Counted from the first letter of the stretch, positions 48,872-59,308 are shown. The stretch is 64,000 nucleotides of DNA from Paenibacillus nuruki (GCF_001721045.1 NZ_MDER01000070.1:154242-218241); one strand, 5' to 3'. The notes: generated by a model from the letters alone, not told the origin. A program made the numbers and translations.

Positions 48872-50215
48872 ATGAAATTTCATAAAATACTGATAGCGAA
48901 TCGTGGCGAAATAGCGGTTCGTATTATCCGTGCTTGCCGTGAGTTAGGCATAGCAACAGTAGCGGTTTATTCTGAAGCAGATCGCGAATCATTACATGTG
49001 CGTCTAGCAGACGAAGCTTACTGTATCGGACCTACTTTATCCAAAGACAGCTACTTGAACTTAACCAACTTAATGAGTGTTGCGACATTGACTGAATGTG
49101 ATGCGGTTCACCCAGGGTATGGTTTCTTAGCTGAAAATGCAGATTTCGCAGAGATTTGTGAATCTTGCAATATTACGTTTATCGGACCATCTCCAGATGC
49201 GATTACACGTATGGGTGATAAGTCTGAAGCGAAGCGTACAATGATTGCCGCAGGCGTACCGGTTATCCCGGGTTCTGACGGAATTGTGGAAGACATGGAT
49301 GAAGCGATTATAATCGCTCGTGAGATTGGATACCCTGTTATTATCAAAGCAACCGCAGGTGGTGGAGGTAAAGGGATTCGTCTTGCAGAAGATGAAGAAT
49401 CATTGATCAAACAAATCACAGCCGCACAACAAGAAGCGCAAAAAGCTTTTGGTAATGGTGGCGTCTATTTAGAAAAATATTTAACGTCGATGAAGCATGT
49501 CGAAGTACAGATTATTGCGGATAAGCATGGTAATGCTGTTCATTTAGGTGAACGTGATTGCTCTGTACAACGTCGTCGTCAAAAGCTTGTCGAAGAAGCA
49601 CCTTGTCCTGTATTATCTCCTGAATTGCGCGAAGAAATGGGCGCTGCGGCTGTACGTGCAGCAGTAGCTGTTAATTACTCTGGCGCAGGTACACTTGAGT
49701 TCTTGCTCGGACAAGATGGACAATTTTATTTCATGGAAATGAATACTCGTATTCAAGTTGAACATCCAGTCACAGAAATGGTTACAGGAATCGACTTAAT
49801 CCAAGAAATGATTTCTGTTGCAGAAGGTAATCCACTTTCGTTCCGTCAAGATGAAGTGGTTATTAACGGCTGGTCGATGGAATGTCGGATCAATGCAGAA
49901 GACCCTGAGCGTAACTTTATGCCAAGCCCGGGTAAAATTGATTTCTACCTTGCTCCAGGTGGTCCAGGTGTGCGTGTAGATAGTGGTGCTTATCCAGGAT
50001 ATACGATTAGCCCTTATTACGATTCCATGATCGCTAAGTTGATTGTCTGGGCTCCAACCCGTGAACAAGCGATTGCGAAGATGAAGCGTGCATTAGATGA
50101 ATTTGCGATTGAAGGGATTTATACTACGATTCCTTTCCATATGCGCCTACTGAATCATGAGACATTTGTACGTGGCGATTTTGACATCAAATTCCTTGAG
50201 GAAAATGAAGTTTAA
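48872..50215 (+). CDS. accC: Biotin carboxylase of acetyl-CoA carboxylase
   Basis: 447 residues, full length. ATP-grasp motifs '[16 protein letters not shown]' (glycine-rich loop), '[13 protein letters not shown]', '[17 protein letters not shown]' and '[18 protein letters not shown]' are all present. It carboxylates the biotin on AccB using ATP and bicarbonate. Strong GGAGGAGG site. Operon with accB, probably reading on into the Asp23-type gene. Confidence 0.97.
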   Translation: MKFHKILIANRGEIAVRIIRACRELGIATVAVYSEADRESLHVRLADEAYCIGPTLSKDSYLNLTNLMSVATLTECDAVHPGYGFLAENADFAEICESCNITFIGPSPDAITRMGDKSEAKRTMIAAGVPVIPGSDGIVEDMDEAIIIAREIGYPVIIKATAGGGGKGIRLAEDEESLIKQITAAQQEAQKAFGNGGVYLEKYLTSMKHVEVQIIADKHGNAVHLGERDCSVQRRRQKLVEEAPCPVLSPELREEMGAAAVRAAVAVNYSGAGTLEFLLGQDGQFYFMEMNTRIQVEHPVTEMVTGIDLIQEMISVAEGNPLSFRQDEVVINGWSMECRINAEDPERNFMPSPGKIDFYLAPGGPGVRVDSGAYPGYTISPYYDSMIAKLIVWAPTREQAIAKMKRALDEFAIEGIYTTIPFHMRLLNHETFVRGDFDIKFLEENEV

Positions 50216-50282
50216 GCTCGTTTGTCAATGAATCATTCACATGTTATATTTAGTTTACTTAGCAGGAGGTGTATAGATAAAT

Positions 50283-50696
50283 ATGAGTACGTTACCGACT
50301 GAATTTGAGCGGACAGATATAGGTGAGATTCAGATTGCTCCTGAAGTCATAGAAGTCATCGCTGGTCTAGCGACGATTGAAGTAAAAGGTGTAGCAGGTA
50401 TGAGTGGTGGTTTTGCCGGTGGCATTGCTGAATTACTAGGTCGCAAAAATCTTTCCCGTGGTGTAAAAGTAGAAGTGGGACAACGTGAAGCAGCTGTAGA
50501 CGTGTCTGTTATTGTTCATTATGGACATCGTCTGCCAGAAGTGGCGGCTGAGATTCAACGTAATGTCAAACGCTCGATCGAAACGATGACTGGCTTAATC
50601 GTAGTCGAAGTGAATGTGCAGATTCATGATGTACATTTAGAGACAACGGAGAAGAACAGAAGCGAAGAAGTCGAATTTTCACAACGGGTCAAATAA
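50283..50696 (+). CDS. yqhY: Asp23/Gls24 family envelope stress protein (YqhY)
   Basis: 137 residues. The Asp23 fold is shown by 'IAPEVIEVIAGLATIEVKGVAGM' and 'VDVSVIVHYGHRLPEVAAEIQRNVKRSIE'. B. subtilis YqhY lies at the same place, between accC and nusB, and affects acetyl-CoA carboxylase activity. It is followed by its probable membrane anchor AmaP. Confidence 0.93.
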   Translation: MSTLPTEFERTDIGEIQIAPEVIEVIAGLATIEVKGVAGMSGGFAGGIAELLGRKNLSRGVKVEVGQREAAVDVSVIVHYGHRLPEVAAEIQRNVKRSIETMTGLIVVEVNVQIHDVHLETTEKNRSEEVEFSQRVK

Positions 50697-50713
50697 GTAC
50701 GAAAAGCAATCAT

Positions 50714-50741
50714 AAACCCCCGACGTAACAGTCAGGGGTTT
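50714..50741 (+). terminator. Hairpin between yqhY and amaP
   Basis: AAACCCC and GAC pair with GTC and GGGGTTT. No T run follows; a TATAAT occurs directly after it. It may be a weak terminator or a processing hairpin that lowers expression of the following genes. Confidence 0.45.
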
Positions 50742-50768
50742 ACTATAATGTAAAGGGGCTGCACACTC

Positions 50769-51308
50769 TTGGCTAAAATTATAGACAGACTGCTGTTGTT
50801 TATTTACAGCCTGAGCATTGGAATCTTGTCTGTGCTTGCAATCCTTTTACTAAGTGGCAAAGTGCCTGTAGAATTAAATGATCGGAACGAGCAGAATCTA
50901 TACATTACGATCGTGATTGTAGCTGTTATCTTATTTTTGCTAAGTATCCGCTTTTTTTATCTATCCGTGCGTTCAGAGCGTGGGCATCATCACTCTGTAC
51001 ATCAACGGACAGAATTTGGCGATATTCAGATATCACTGGAAACGATTGAAAATATGTGCCTCAAATCAGCAGAACGTACAAAAGGTGTACGCGATGTCAA
51101 AACACGTGTGCGTGTGATTGAATCCGGACTTGAAATTATGATTAGAGCGATCGTAGACGGTGAAAGTTCGATTCCTGAATTGACCGAAAATATGCAAAAA
51201 ACCGTTCATGATCAAGTGGAAGAAATTACCGGTATTCCAGTGTCCTCGGTATCGGTATTTATAGCAAATATCGTTCAATCCCCTGCATTCAAAAGCAGAG
51301 TGGAGTAG
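50769..51308 (+). CDS. amaP: AmaP, alkaline shock response membrane anchor
   Basis: 179 residues. TTG start behind AAAGGGG. Two N-terminal membrane helices (about 5-28 and 42-66) are followed by a cytoplasmic Asp23-like domain ('GDIQISLETIENMCLKSAERTKGVRDVKTRVRV'-type arrangement). AmaP anchors Asp23 proteins at the membrane in Staphylococcus. Here it follows an Asp23 gene and precedes a DUF2273 protein, the usual three-gene set. Confidence 0.9.
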   Translation: MAKIIDRLLLFIYSLSIGILSVLAILLLSGKVPVELNDRNEQNLYITIVIVAVILFLLSIRFFYLSVRSERGHHHSVHQRTEFGDIQISLETIENMCLKSAERTKGVRDVKTRVRVIESGLEIMIRAIVDGESSIPELTENMQKTVHDQVEEITGIPVSSVSVFIANIVQSPAFKSRVE

Positions 51309-51323
51309 AAGGGAGTTCTCCTT

Positions 51324-51557
51324 ATGATATGGAAAGCCATCTGGGAAACTCACGGAGGACGGATAACAGGTGTAGCCGCAGGTTTATTGTGCGGAGTATT
51401 GTATTTGGTAGTTGGCTTTTGGGATATGTTGTTCTTTGCACTGTTAGTGTTCATAGGCTATAGCGTCGGCAAGCACAAAGATATGCGATTAGGCTCTGTG
51501 ATTCCCTGGGAACGGGTGAATGCATGGATATCGGATCGCTGGCGCCCGTTTAAATGA
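51324..51557 (+). CDS. DUF2273 small membrane protein
   Basis: 77 residues. Family start 'MIWKAIWETHGGRITGVAAGLL', two short helices and 'VGKHKDMRLG'. It is the usual third member of the Asp23-AmaP-DUF2273 set and probably lies in the membrane with AmaP. AAGGGAG ribosome site. Confidence 0.9.
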   Translation: MIWKAIWETHGGRITGVAAGLLCGVLYLVVGFWDMLFFALLVFIGYSVGKHKDMRLGSVIPWERVNAWISDRWRPFK

Positions 51558-51634
51558 ACCTGTCATACATCATTCCCGGACCACGTATTGGATTATAAAT
51601 TATACAGCCGGGCATGATGTACGACAGGTTTTTT
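51558..51634 (+). terminator. Large terminator hairpin after the Asp23 set
   Basis: ACCTGTC-TACATCAT-CCCGG pairs with CCGGG-ATGATGTA-GACAGGT, with two mismatches, and ends in six Ts. It is unusually long, about 20 base pairs. Confidence 0.9.
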
Positions 51635-51780
51635 GGTATGCTAGAGGAATGAACTTATGAATCGATAGATGCGAATAGGTTGTCGTGAGTAAAATATAAT
51701 GAATTGAAAATAATAAGGTACACAGGATAGTAAGCTGACAATAGCAATAGCTGCTTATCCATACCGGGAGGAACCCAAGA

Positions 51781-52272
51781 ATGAAAAGAAGATTAGCACG
51801 TGAGATCGTTGTACAAAGTTTGTATCAGATGGAAATGAACGATGTAAAAGCAGAAGAAGCAATCGAAATGATTTTGGAAGAAGCGGCTCAAGAAAACGAA
51901 TCTGAAGTTGAAATTCGTGACGAAGCTAAATTAAAATCATATGTGCTTGATATCGTAAATGGTACATTTACAAACAAAGAAGCGATCGATCATCTATTGG
52001 AAGAATATTTGAAAGGCTGGCAGATCAGCCGTCTATCTCGTGTAGACAGTCAGATCTTGCGTCAAGCGGTCTATGAAATGGTATTCCATAATGATGTACC
52101 TGCCAAAGTCGCTGTCAATGAAGCGATTGAATTATCCAAACATTTTGGTACAGAAGAATCCGGTAAATTCGTTAACGGTGTTCTGGGTAAAATGATTCAA
52201 GACTTGGATAAACTCAAAGAAACACACACCAAAGCTGAAGCAGAAACGGAAACACAAGCTGAAGCCGAATAA
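51781..52272 (+). CDS. nusB: Transcription antitermination factor NusB
   Basis: 163 residues. The NusB fold covers 1-143: 'RRLAREIVVQSLYQMEMN' at the start and 'LLEEYLKGWQISRLSRVDSQILRQAVYEM', 'VAVNEAIELSKHFGTEESGKFVNGVLGKM' later. A 20-residue Glu/Thr/Ala-rich tail is not in B. subtilis NusB. It acts with NusE/S10 in rRNA antitermination. GGGAGG ribosome site. Confidence 0.95.
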   Translation: MKRRLAREIVVQSLYQMEMNDVKAEEAIEMILEEAAQENESEVEIRDEAKLKSYVLDIVNGTFTNKEAIDHLLEEYLKGWQISRLSRVDSQILRQAVYEMVFHNDVPAKVAVNEAIELSKHFGTEESGKFVNGVLGKMIQDLDKLKETHTKAEAETETQAEAE

Positions 52273-52369
52273 GAAATTGGAATACAAAAGATCATCAGAC
52301 ATCAACGATAAACGTCAAGCAGTTGAACGATAAAACTTAATTTTCCGAACAGGTAAAGGAGCGATTATC

Positions 52370-53227
52370 ATGACAGCAACAATTATCAATGGTAAGCAAA
52401 TAGCAGAAGACATTCGTGAAGGTATCCGTCAAGAAATGGAACAATTGAAAACAACAGGTTTCCAACCGGGACTCGCTGTTGTACTTGTAGGTGAAGATCC
52501 TGCTTCACAAGTATATGTGCGCCATAAAGAAAAAGCTTGTCATGATCTTGGCTACTATTCTGAAGTACATCGTCTGCCATCAACGACTTCGCAAGAAGAA
52601 TTGTTAGCGATGGTAGATCAACTGAATAAGCAAGAAAATATCAATGGTATTCTGGTACAACTTCCATTACCGAAGCAGATCGAAGAAAAAGCAATTATTA
52701 ATGCAATTGCTCCTGAAAAAGATGTGGATGGTTTCCATCCGATCAGTGTAGGGAATCTGGTCATTGGTGATGATAGTCTGTTACCTTGTACACCTGCGGG
52801 CGTTATCGAATTAATCAAGCGTGCAGGCGTTGAGATTTCGGGTAAACATGCTGTGGTGATTGGACGTAGTAACATTGTAGGGAAACCTGTTTCTTTGTTG
52901 TTACAACGTGAGAATGCAACAGTGACTATGTGTCATTCCCGTACAAGCAATATGAAAGAGTTAGCGAAGCAAGCAGATATTCTGGTTGTAGCGATTGGTA
53001 AAGCCAACTTTGTCGATGCTAGTTATATCAAGCCAGGTGCTGTCGTGATCGATGTAGGTGTGAATCGTCTGGAAAATGGTAAGCTTGCCGGTGATGTTGA
53101 TTTTGAAAGTGCTACACAAGTATGTGGCCCGATTACACCTGTTCCTGGCGGTGTAGGTCCAATGACGATCACGATGTTAATGCAGAACACTCTGGTCGCT
53201 GCCAAACGCGCTCACGGCTTGAAGTAA
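52370..53227 (+). CDS. folD: Methylenetetrahydrofolate dehydrogenase / cyclohydrolase FolD
   Basis: 285 residues. The catalytic lysine is in '[14 protein letters not shown]'. '[27 protein letters not shown]', '[17 protein letters not shown]' and '[18 protein letters not shown]' are family signatures. It interconverts one-carbon folate forms for purine and formyl-Met synthesis with NADP. AAAGGAG site. It is 17 bases from xseA, so co-transcribed. Confidence 0.97.
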   Translation: MTATIINGKQIAEDIREGIRQEMEQLKTTGFQPGLAVVLVGEDPASQVYVRHKEKACHDLGYYSEVHRLPSTTSQEELLAMVDQLNKQENINGILVQLPLPKQIEEKAIINAIAPEKDVDGFHPISVGNLVIGDDSLLPCTPAGVIELIKRAGVEISGKHAVVIGRSNIVGKPVSLLLQRENATVTMCHSRTSNMKELAKQADILVVAIGKANFVDASYIKPGAVVIDVGVNRLENGKLAGDVDFESATQVCGPITPVPGGVGPMTITMLMQNTLVAAKRAHGLK

Positions 53228-53244
53228 GGAAGGCGGCTGATGGT

Positions 53245-54609
53245 ATGCAGCAGCAAAAAGTCTATTCAATCAAAGAAATAAACAAATATATTCGGATGAA
53301 AATGGAATCGGATCAACTGCTATCTGAAGTATGGTTACGCGGAGAAATCTCGAATTTCACTCATCATTCTAGTGGACATATGTATTTCACGTTAAAAGAT
53401 GAAAGTAGCCGTATCAAAACGATTATGTTCGCTTCTCATAACCAGCGACTTCCTTTTATACCCAAAGAAGGCGCTAGAGTGATGGCAAAAGGAAATATAT
53501 CGGTCTTTGAACGGGATGGTCAGTATCAATTCTATGTCACACAGATGCAACCTGATGGCATCGGCAGTCTATATCTGGCGTATGAACAGCTCAAACAGAA
53601 GCTAGAACATGAAGGGCTGTTTGATCATGGACGCAAACGTCCGTTGCCTGCTTTTCCCAAAGTGATCGGTGTGATTACATCGGGGACAGGAGCAGCGGTG
53701 CGGGATATTTTGACGACTATTCGTCGACGTTATCCGATTGTTAAGATTGAAGTCTACCCTGTACTTGTGCAAGGAAAAGGTGCAGGTCCGTCGGTAGTCA
53801 AAGCGATTCAGAATTTCAATCGTATGCAAGAAGCCGATGTACTGATTGTGGGTCGTGGTGGTGGATCACTGGAAGAATTGTGGGCGTTCAATGAGGAGAT
53901 CGTTGCTCGTGCGATTGCTTCTTCTAAAATCCCGATCATTTCAGCAGTCGGTCATGAGACGGACTTTACGATCGCTGATTTTGTAGCTGATCTTCGTGCT
54001 GCAACGCCTACAGCGGCGGCAGAGCTAGCCGTACCCAATATCAATGAATTACGTGCGCAAGTAGAGCAACGTCGTAGACAGCTCAATCAAGGGCTGTTGC
54101 GTCTATCTCAGCGTCAACGGGAACGGTTAGAGCGTCTACGCCGTGCACCTGTATTGTTACATCCTCAGCGTCATCTGGTACAACATATGACGAGATTAGA
54201 TATGCTTGAAAGACGGCTAACCAGTAGTCTACAGCGCCGTGCGCATATGCAGCGTGATCGTCTGGGACGTTTCAATCAGCGATTAGCCCGTCATAATCCG
54301 CAAGAACAATTGATCTATGCTCGTCGTCGTACCGATACGGCACGTCAACAATTGGAGCTTCGTATGAGTAGTATTTTACGGCAAAAGCAACAAAAGTTAG
54401 GCTTTGGCATGAAGCAACTGGATGCGTTAAGTCCACTTAAAGTCATGGCAAGAGGATACAGTCTGGTCTATGACGAACAAGAGCAACAACTGGTCAAATC
54501 GGTACAACAAGTGCAACAAGGTGATCATATTATCGTCAACGTAGAAGATGGACAATTGAATTGTCAGGTGACAGAGATCAAGGAGGCGGCAACCGATGGC
54601 AAAAGCTGA
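53245..54609 (+). CDS. xseA: Exonuclease VII large subunit
   Basis: 454 residues from the ATG at 53245, 17 bases after folD; the frame is open inside folD but that part is not coding. An N-terminal OB fold ('VWLRGEISNFTHHSSGHMYFTLKD') leads to the catalytic domain 'GVITSGTGAAVRDIL', 'VGRGGGSLEELWAFNEE' and 'AVGHETDFTIADFVADLRAATPTAAAE', then a long coiled coil and a C-terminal strand. It degrades single-stranded DNA from both ends, together with XseB. Overlaps xseB by 14 bases. Confidence 0.96.
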   Translation: MQQQKVYSIKEINKYIRMKMESDQLLSEVWLRGEISNFTHHSSGHMYFTLKDESSRIKTIMFASHNQRLPFIPKEGARVMAKGNISVFERDGQYQFYVTQMQPDGIGSLYLAYEQLKQKLEHEGLFDHGRKRPLPAFPKVIGVITSGTGAAVRDILTTIRRRYPIVKIEVYPVLVQGKGAGPSVVKAIQNFNRMQEADVLIVGRGGGSLEELWAFNEEIVARAIASSKIPIISAVGHETDFTIADFVADLRAATPTAAAELAVPNINELRAQVEQRRRQLNQGLLRLSQRQRERLERLRRAPVLLHPQRHLVQHMTRLDMLERRLTSSLQRRAHMQRDRLGRFNQRLARHNPQEQLIYARRRTDTARQQLELRMSSILRQKQQKLGFGMKQLDALSPLKVMARGYSLVYDEQEQQLVKSVQQVQQGDHIIVNVEDGQLNCQVTEIKEAATDGKS

Positions 54610-54856
54610 AAAAGAAAAAGAGTTAAACTTCGAAGAAGCAATGGATCGTCTGGAAGAAATCGTCTCCGAACTGGAAAATGGAGATGTTCCACTGGAAAAA
54701 GCAATCGACCTTTTTCAACAAGGAATGAAATTATCTCAAATCTGCGGTTCGAAATTAGAGCAAGTGGAACGTAAAATTGAAATGATCGTAGAGGAAGATG
54801 GCGAACTACGTAAAAAGCCATTTGATACCTCAGAAAGCGGTGGCAGTATTGACTAG
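54596..54856 (+). CDS. xseB: Exonuclease VII small subunit
   Basis: 86 residues. The family motif 'NFEEAMDRLEEIVSELENGDVPLEKAIDLFQQGMKL' spans residues 10-45. The start lies inside the xseA end and is preceded by AAGGAGG. It binds the XseA coiled coil. Confidence 0.95.
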   Translation: MAKAEKEKELNFEEAMDRLEEIVSELENGDVPLEKAIDLFQQGMKLSQICGSKLEQVERKIEMIVEEDGELRKKPFDTSESGGSID

Positions 54857-55751
54857 TCGTCCGGATCTACAAACATATATGCAAGAGATTGCTACTTATG
54901 TGGGCGATCAATTGAAATTCGTGTTACCGATTGAATGGAGTGTACCGGTTAATCTGCAAGAGTCGATGCAATATTCGTTAATGGCAGGTGGGAAAAGACT
55001 GCGTCCATTGTTCGTGATTGCAGCAGCAGAAGCATTAGGAGGCAGTCGTGAAGCGGCTTTACCTGTAGCTTGCGCTGTAGAAATGGTGCATACGTATTCG
55101 CTTGTCCATGATGATCTACCGGCAATGGATAATGATGATTATCGTCGGGGTAAGCTTACCAATCATAAAGTTTATGGCGAAGCGATGGCGATTCTAGCAG
55201 GTGACGCATTGTTAACGCAAGCCTTTTATACAGTCACTCAAGCGTCCAAAGCAGGAGTATCCGCAGAAGCGTTACTTGCGATTGTTAGCGATATGTCTGA
55301 GTATGCTGGGCCTCGTGGTATGGTTGGCGGTCAGGTGGCTGATATGGAAGGCGAGCAAGGAATGACTGAGATTGCTCAACTCGAATATATCCATTTGCAC
55401 AAAACAGCTGATCTATTTATGTTCTCGTTAACGGCTGGCGCACGTACAGCAGGTGCAACGCAGCAACAACTGGATGCTTTGCGTCGCTTCGGTTCTGATC
55501 TCGGTTTAGCTTTTCAAATTCAGGATGATATTCTGGATGTGATTGGAGACGAGGCATTACTGGGTAAAAAGACACAAAGCGATATTAAAGCTCAAAAAGT
55601 GACTTATCCTTATTTTATCGGACTAGAAGCTTCACAAGCAGAAGTAGCACGCTTGACGGAAAGTGCGAAGCAAGCTCTAGCAGAAGCCAATCTGGCAGAT
55701 TCACAACGATTAACCGAGATTGCTGATTATCTGGTAAAAAGGGACCATTAA
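54849..55751 (+). CDS. ispA: Farnesyl diphosphate synthase
   Basis: About 300 residues if it starts at the TTG at 54849, which overlaps the xseB stop and has GGTGG before it. An ATG at 54882 would give 289 residues but has no ribosome site, so the start is uncertain. 'MAGGKRLRPL', the first Asp-rich motif 'HDDLPAMDNDDYRRG' and the second 'QIQDDILDVIGD' define a short-chain trans-prenyltransferase. It makes farnesyl diphosphate from IPP and DMAPP. It sits with dxs, the first step of the MEP pathway, as in B. subtilis. Confidence 0.93.
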   Translation: MTSRPDLQTYMQEIATYVGDQLKFVLPIEWSVPVNLQESMQYSLMAGGKRLRPLFVIAAAEALGGSREAALPVACAVEMVHTYSLVHDDLPAMDNDDYRRGKLTNHKVYGEAMAILAGDALLTQAFYTVTQASKAGVSAEALLAIVSDMSEYAGPRGMVGGQVADMEGEQGMTEIAQLEYIHLHKTADLFMFSLTAGARTAGATQQQLDALRRFGSDLGLAFQIQDDILDVIGDEALLGKKTQSDIKAQKVTYPYFIGLEASQAEVARLTESAKQALAEANLADSQRLTEIADYLVKRDH

Positions 55752-55967
55752 TCGTAAGAAATGATCATTTTAGTTCGTCTATACGTATATAGGATAGACA
55801 TTCACTATTCAGGAGCATTCACACATGCATTTTCGAAAAAAAGGGAATGTTGTGATATAGTGAATAATAATATAAAAGATAGATGAAAAGTTGGACAAGG
55901 TAAACATTATAATTTTAAAACCAATTGGATGTCGATAAGCATTCAACAAGGAAAGCGGGGAAATGGT

Positions 55968-57872
55968 GTGCTGCTTCCACAGATTCATCAACCAAGTGAT
56001 CTTAAAGATCTAACAACGGAACAATTAGCCGATTTAGCAGGCGAGATTCGTCAATTTCTGATCGAAAAATTGTCAGTAACTGGCGGGCACCTTGCTTCTA
56101 ATCTGGGTGTAGTGGAGCTCACCCTGGCACTTCATTATTTGTATGATAGTCCAAAGGATAAAATGATTTTTGATGTTGGACATCAAGCGTATGTGCACAA
56201 GGTATTGACAGGACGGATGGATCGTTTTGATACATTACGTAAATACCAAGGATTATGTGGATTTGTAAAACGCAATGAAAGTGAACATGACGTATGGGAA
56301 GCTGGACATAGCAGCACTTCTTTATCCGCAGCTATGGGTATGGCACTTGCACGTGATTTCAAAAAAGAAGATAACAAAGTTATCGCTATTATTGGTGATG
56401 GTGCGTTAACAGGCGGTATGGCATTCGAAGCATTGAACCATATCGGTCATGAACAACGTAAATTGACAGTGATCTTGAATGATAACGAAATGTCGATTGC
56501 TCCAAACGTAGGCGCAATGCATAAATATTTGGGCAAGATTCGCTCGGATAAAAATTATTTGCGTGCAAAAGACGAAATGGAATCATTGATCAAAAAGATT
56601 CCAGCAATCGGCGACAAAATTGCTAAAACGGCTGAAAAGCTTAAAGATACACTGAAATATGCTATGGTATCTGGCGTATTGTTCGAAGAGTTAGGATTTA
56701 CCTATTTGGGACCTGTGGATGGTCATGATCTACCGAAATTGTTGGAAACGTTGCAACAAGCAGACAATGTAGAAGGACCTGTATTAATCCATGTGGTGAC
56801 GATCAAAGGTAAAGGATACTTACCAGCTGAAGCCGATTCTTACAAATGGCATGGTATTACACCATACAAAATTGAATCCGGTCAAGTGCTCAAAGCAGCA
56901 GGCGGTCATCCGATGTATACCGAGGTATTTGGTCAGACATTGATCGAACTTGCAGAACAAGATGAGCGTATTGTGGCAGTTACGCCAGCAATGCCTGGTG
57001 GTTCTGGATTGTTCCCATTTGCAGCTCGTTTCCCAGATCGTATGATTGATGTAGGGATTGCAGAGCAACATGCAGCAACGATGTGTGCGGCGCTTGCGAT
57101 GGAAGGCATGAAGCCTGTATATGCAGTGTATTCTACCTTTATGCAGCGTGCTTATGATCAGATTGTACATGATATTTGTCGTCATAATGCCAATGTGATG
57201 TTCGCTATTGACCGTGCTGGCTTTGTCGGCGCAGATGGCGAGACGCATCAAGGCGTATACGATATCGCATTTATGCGTCATATTCCGAATATAGTTATTA
57301 TGATGCCGAAAGATGAGAATGAACTTCGTCATATGATGAAAACAGCTGTCGATTACAATGATGGCCCTATCGCTTACCGTTACCCACGTATTAGTGGCTT
57401 AGGTGTACCATTGGATCAAGTGCTGACAGCGATTCCGATCGGACAATGGGAAACGGTACGTGAAGGTGAAGGTTACGCGATTCTAGGTTCTGGGCCGATG
57501 GTTCAACTTGGACTTGAAGTAGCGGACGAACTGAAACGTGACGGTATGAACATATCTGTCGTTAATGCTCGCTTTATGAAGCCATTAGATGAGCAATTGT
57601 TGCTTGATCTAGCAGCAAAAGGTACACGTATGCTTGTAGTTGAAGAAGCTTCACAAGCAGGTAGTATGGGTAGTGCTGTGCTTGAGTTCTTTGCTTCTAA
57701 AGGATTACACGATGTTGCTGTAGGCATCATGGGTGTACCGGATGAATTTATCGAACACGGTAGTATCAAAGATCAGCAACGTGAAGCTGGATTAACCACT
57801 GAAAATATCGCTACCGCTCTCAAAGCGCTTGCGCCAGGCGAAGCGATTACTTTTCACAAAAACTCAGTTTAA
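55968..57872 (+). CDS. dxs: 1-deoxy-D-xylulose-5-phosphate synthase
   Basis: 634 residues from the GTG that gives the family start '[13 protein letters not shown]', behind GCGGGGA; an ATG 13 codons earlier has no ribosome site. Thiamine-diphosphate motif '[18 protein letters not shown]' with '[18 protein letters not shown]', '[13 protein letters not shown]', and transketolase-type '[28 protein letters not shown]'. It joins pyruvate and glyceraldehyde-3-phosphate in the MEP isoprenoid pathway. Confidence 0.97.
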   Translation: MLLPQIHQPSDLKDLTTEQLADLAGEIRQFLIEKLSVTGGHLASNLGVVELTLALHYLYDSPKDKMIFDVGHQAYVHKVLTGRMDRFDTLRKYQGLCGFVKRNESEHDVWEAGHSSTSLSAAMGMALARDFKKEDNKVIAIIGDGALTGGMAFEALNHIGHEQRKLTVILNDNEMSIAPNVGAMHKYLGKIRSDKNYLRAKDEMESLIKKIPAIGDKIAKTAEKLKDTLKYAMVSGVLFEELGFTYLGPVDGHDLPKLLETLQQADNVEGPVLIHVVTIKGKGYLPAEADSYKWHGITPYKIESGQVLKAAGGHPMYTEVFGQTLIELAEQDERIVAVTPAMPGGSGLFPFAARFPDRMIDVGIAEQHAATMCAALAMEGMKPVYAVYSTFMQRAYDQIVHDICRHNANVMFAIDRAGFVGADGETHQGVYDIAFMRHIPNIVIMMPKDENELRHMMKTAVDYNDGPIAYRYPRISGLGVPLDQVLTAIPIGQWETVREGEGYAILGSGPMVQLGLEVADELKRDGMNISVVNARFMKPLDEQLLLDLAAKGTRMLVVEEASQAGSMGSAVLEFFASKGLHDVAVGIMGVPDEFIEHGSIKDQQREAGLTTENIATALKALAPGEAITFHKNSV

Positions 57873-57901
57873 CATTTGTATCTCTACACCATAAGATCAA
57901 C

Positions 57902-57938
57902 AGAAGCGAAGCGGAGGGCATTCTTTCCGCTTCGTTTC
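57902..57938 (+). terminator. Hairpin between dxs and tlyA
   Basis: CGAAGCGGA pairs with TCCGCTTCG, followed by a short T run; it probably lowers but may not stop read-through to tlyA. Confidence 0.65.
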
Positions 57939-57978
57939 ATGTTGTTATTTCATTTTGCAAGCTAGGAGATATCCAATC

Positions 57979-58836
57979 ATGGCAAGTGACAAAGAACGAA
58001 TCGACGTCTTACTCGTCGAACAAGGCTACTACGAGAGTCGTGAGAAAGCCAAGGCAGCAATTATGGCTGGATTGGTCTACGCAGGCACAGAGCGTCTGGA
58101 GAAGCCAGGCATGAAGATAGCTCGTGACACCGATCTAAATGTCAAAGGTTCGGTTCATCCGTATGTAAGCCGCGGTGGATTGAAGCTAGAGAAAGCATTG
58201 AAACATTTTGAAATTCCTATGACAGGACGTACCATGCTTGATATTGGTTCCTCTACAGGAGGATTTACCGACTGTGCACTTCAACATGGGGCAGAATACG
58301 TATATGCAATTGATGTAGGGTACAATCAGCTGGATTGGTCGCTTCGCAATCATCCGCAAGTACAAGTGATGGAACGTACCAACTTCCGCTATATGACACC
58401 GGATCAACTAGAAGGACCACGACCTAATTTTGCAAGTATCGATGTGTCATTTATTTCGTTACGATTGATGTTGCCGCCGCTGAAAGAATTGCTTAATCGT
58501 CCTGCTGATATTGCAGCGCTGATCAAGCCTCAATTTGAAGCCGGTCGTGACAAAGTCGGTAAAACAGGCGTAGTGCGTGATCCGAAGATTCATGAAGAAG
58601 TATTACTGCATGTTCTTACGTTTGCAAGAGAGATCGGATATGTACTCAAAGGCGTAACGTTCTCCCCGATTACAGGCGGAGAAGGCAATATCGAATTTCT
58701 AGCTCACTGGTATCTACCTTCCGGTGAAGGGGACGATACGATCGAACAATTAGATGTTATTGATATTCCTGCGCTTGCTTCTCAGACAGCCCTTGAAGCC
58801 GCTCATACATTCCGCGGTGGTTCAGCCAAAAAGTAA
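57979..58836 (+). CDS. tlyA: TlyA family rRNA methyltransferase (YqxC)
   Basis: 285 residues from the ATG behind TAGGAGAT; the open frame starts 24 bases earlier. An S4 RNA-binding domain (about 5-65, 'RIDVLLVEQGYYESREKAKAAIMAG') is followed by a Rossmann methyltransferase domain with 'MLDIGSSTGGFTDCALQHG', the SAM site, and 'SIDVSFISLRLMLPPL'. Relatives methylate 2'-OH of rRNA in both subunits in mycobacteria; the target here is not certain. Confidence 0.93.
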   Translation: MASDKERIDVLLVEQGYYESREKAKAAIMAGLVYAGTERLEKPGMKIARDTDLNVKGSVHPYVSRGGLKLEKALKHFEIPMTGRTMLDIGSSTGGFTDCALQHGAEYVYAIDVGYNQLDWSLRNHPQVQVMERTNFRYMTPDQLEGPRPNFASIDVSFISLRLMLPPLKELLNRPADIAALIKPQFEAGRDKVGKTGVVRDPKIHEEVLLHVLTFAREIGYVLKGVTFSPITGGEGNIEFLAHWYLPSGEGDDTIEQLDVIDIPALASQTALEAAHTFRGGSAKK

Positions 58837-58875
58837 AACATTCATACAGCATGACCTATATCTATGCAAGCACAA

Positions 58876-58920
58876 CAAAGACCTGATGTTCGGTGTATGT
58901 TACTGAGCTCAGGTTTTTTT
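58876..58920 (+). terminator. Terminator of tlyA
   Basis: ACCTGA pairs with TCAGGT around a long loop, followed by seven Ts. Confidence 0.6.
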
Positions 58921-58970
58921 GTTCGCATGAAGCGATTCAACTGGAAGAAAAAACTAATTCCAAAAGACTA

Positions 58971-59014
58971 TTGATTTACGAACAGGTATTCCTATATAAT
59001 GAGAACGAACGTTC
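58971..59014 (+). promoter_or_regulatory. Promoter with LexA-like box upstream of argR-recN
   Basis: TTGATT (58971-58976) and TATAAT (58995-59000) are 18 bases apart. Directly after the -10, AGAACGAACGTTCC (59002-59015) matches 13 of 14 positions of the B. subtilis LexA box (CGAAC-RNRY-GTTYC). The site covers the transcription start, as expected for a repressor. It lies about 300 bases before argR, which is followed by recN. Confidence 0.6.
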
Positions 59015-59089
59015 CGACTATAGCGCTTAACACTACATGTGTAGCCTATCTGCCAAATGGCGAATCGATCTGATCGATATCGCTTAGGC

Positions 59090-59118
59090 TTGGACCTTCT
59101 CGTTCTGGATGTTACAAT
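59090..59118 (+). promoter_or_regulatory. Second promoter upstream of argR
   Basis: TTGGAC (59090-59095) and TACAAT (59113-59118) are exactly 17 bases apart. The leader to argR is about 185 bases and contains the inverted repeat CTGTGTA / TACACAG (59227-59233 and 59245-59251), whose role is unknown. Nothing else is evident in the 472-base gap. Confidence 0.55.
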
Positions 59119-59308
59119 AGGATAATCTGTTCGGCTAATGATCAATGATCCTCATATCTACAGTATTTTCCATTCACAAAAAGGAATCTACGTATATGTT
59201 CACGAATAAAGATGGATGAGCATATTCTGTGTAAGATGCATAAATACACAGAGATAGAGATAGCGGAAGGTTAACACTATAGAGAGCACATCACAAACGG
59301 AGGTCTTT

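Noticed and set aside
56820..57332. 170-codon frame antisense to dxs
   Set aside because: It is contained in dxs, which has complete catalytic motifs; the antisense protein is low-complexity and without a start signal.
57902..57938. Second copy of the structured element found at 31166-31270 (shared GAAGCGAAGCG)
   Set aside because: The shared bases belong to a simple terminator hairpin, and the rest of the element is missing.
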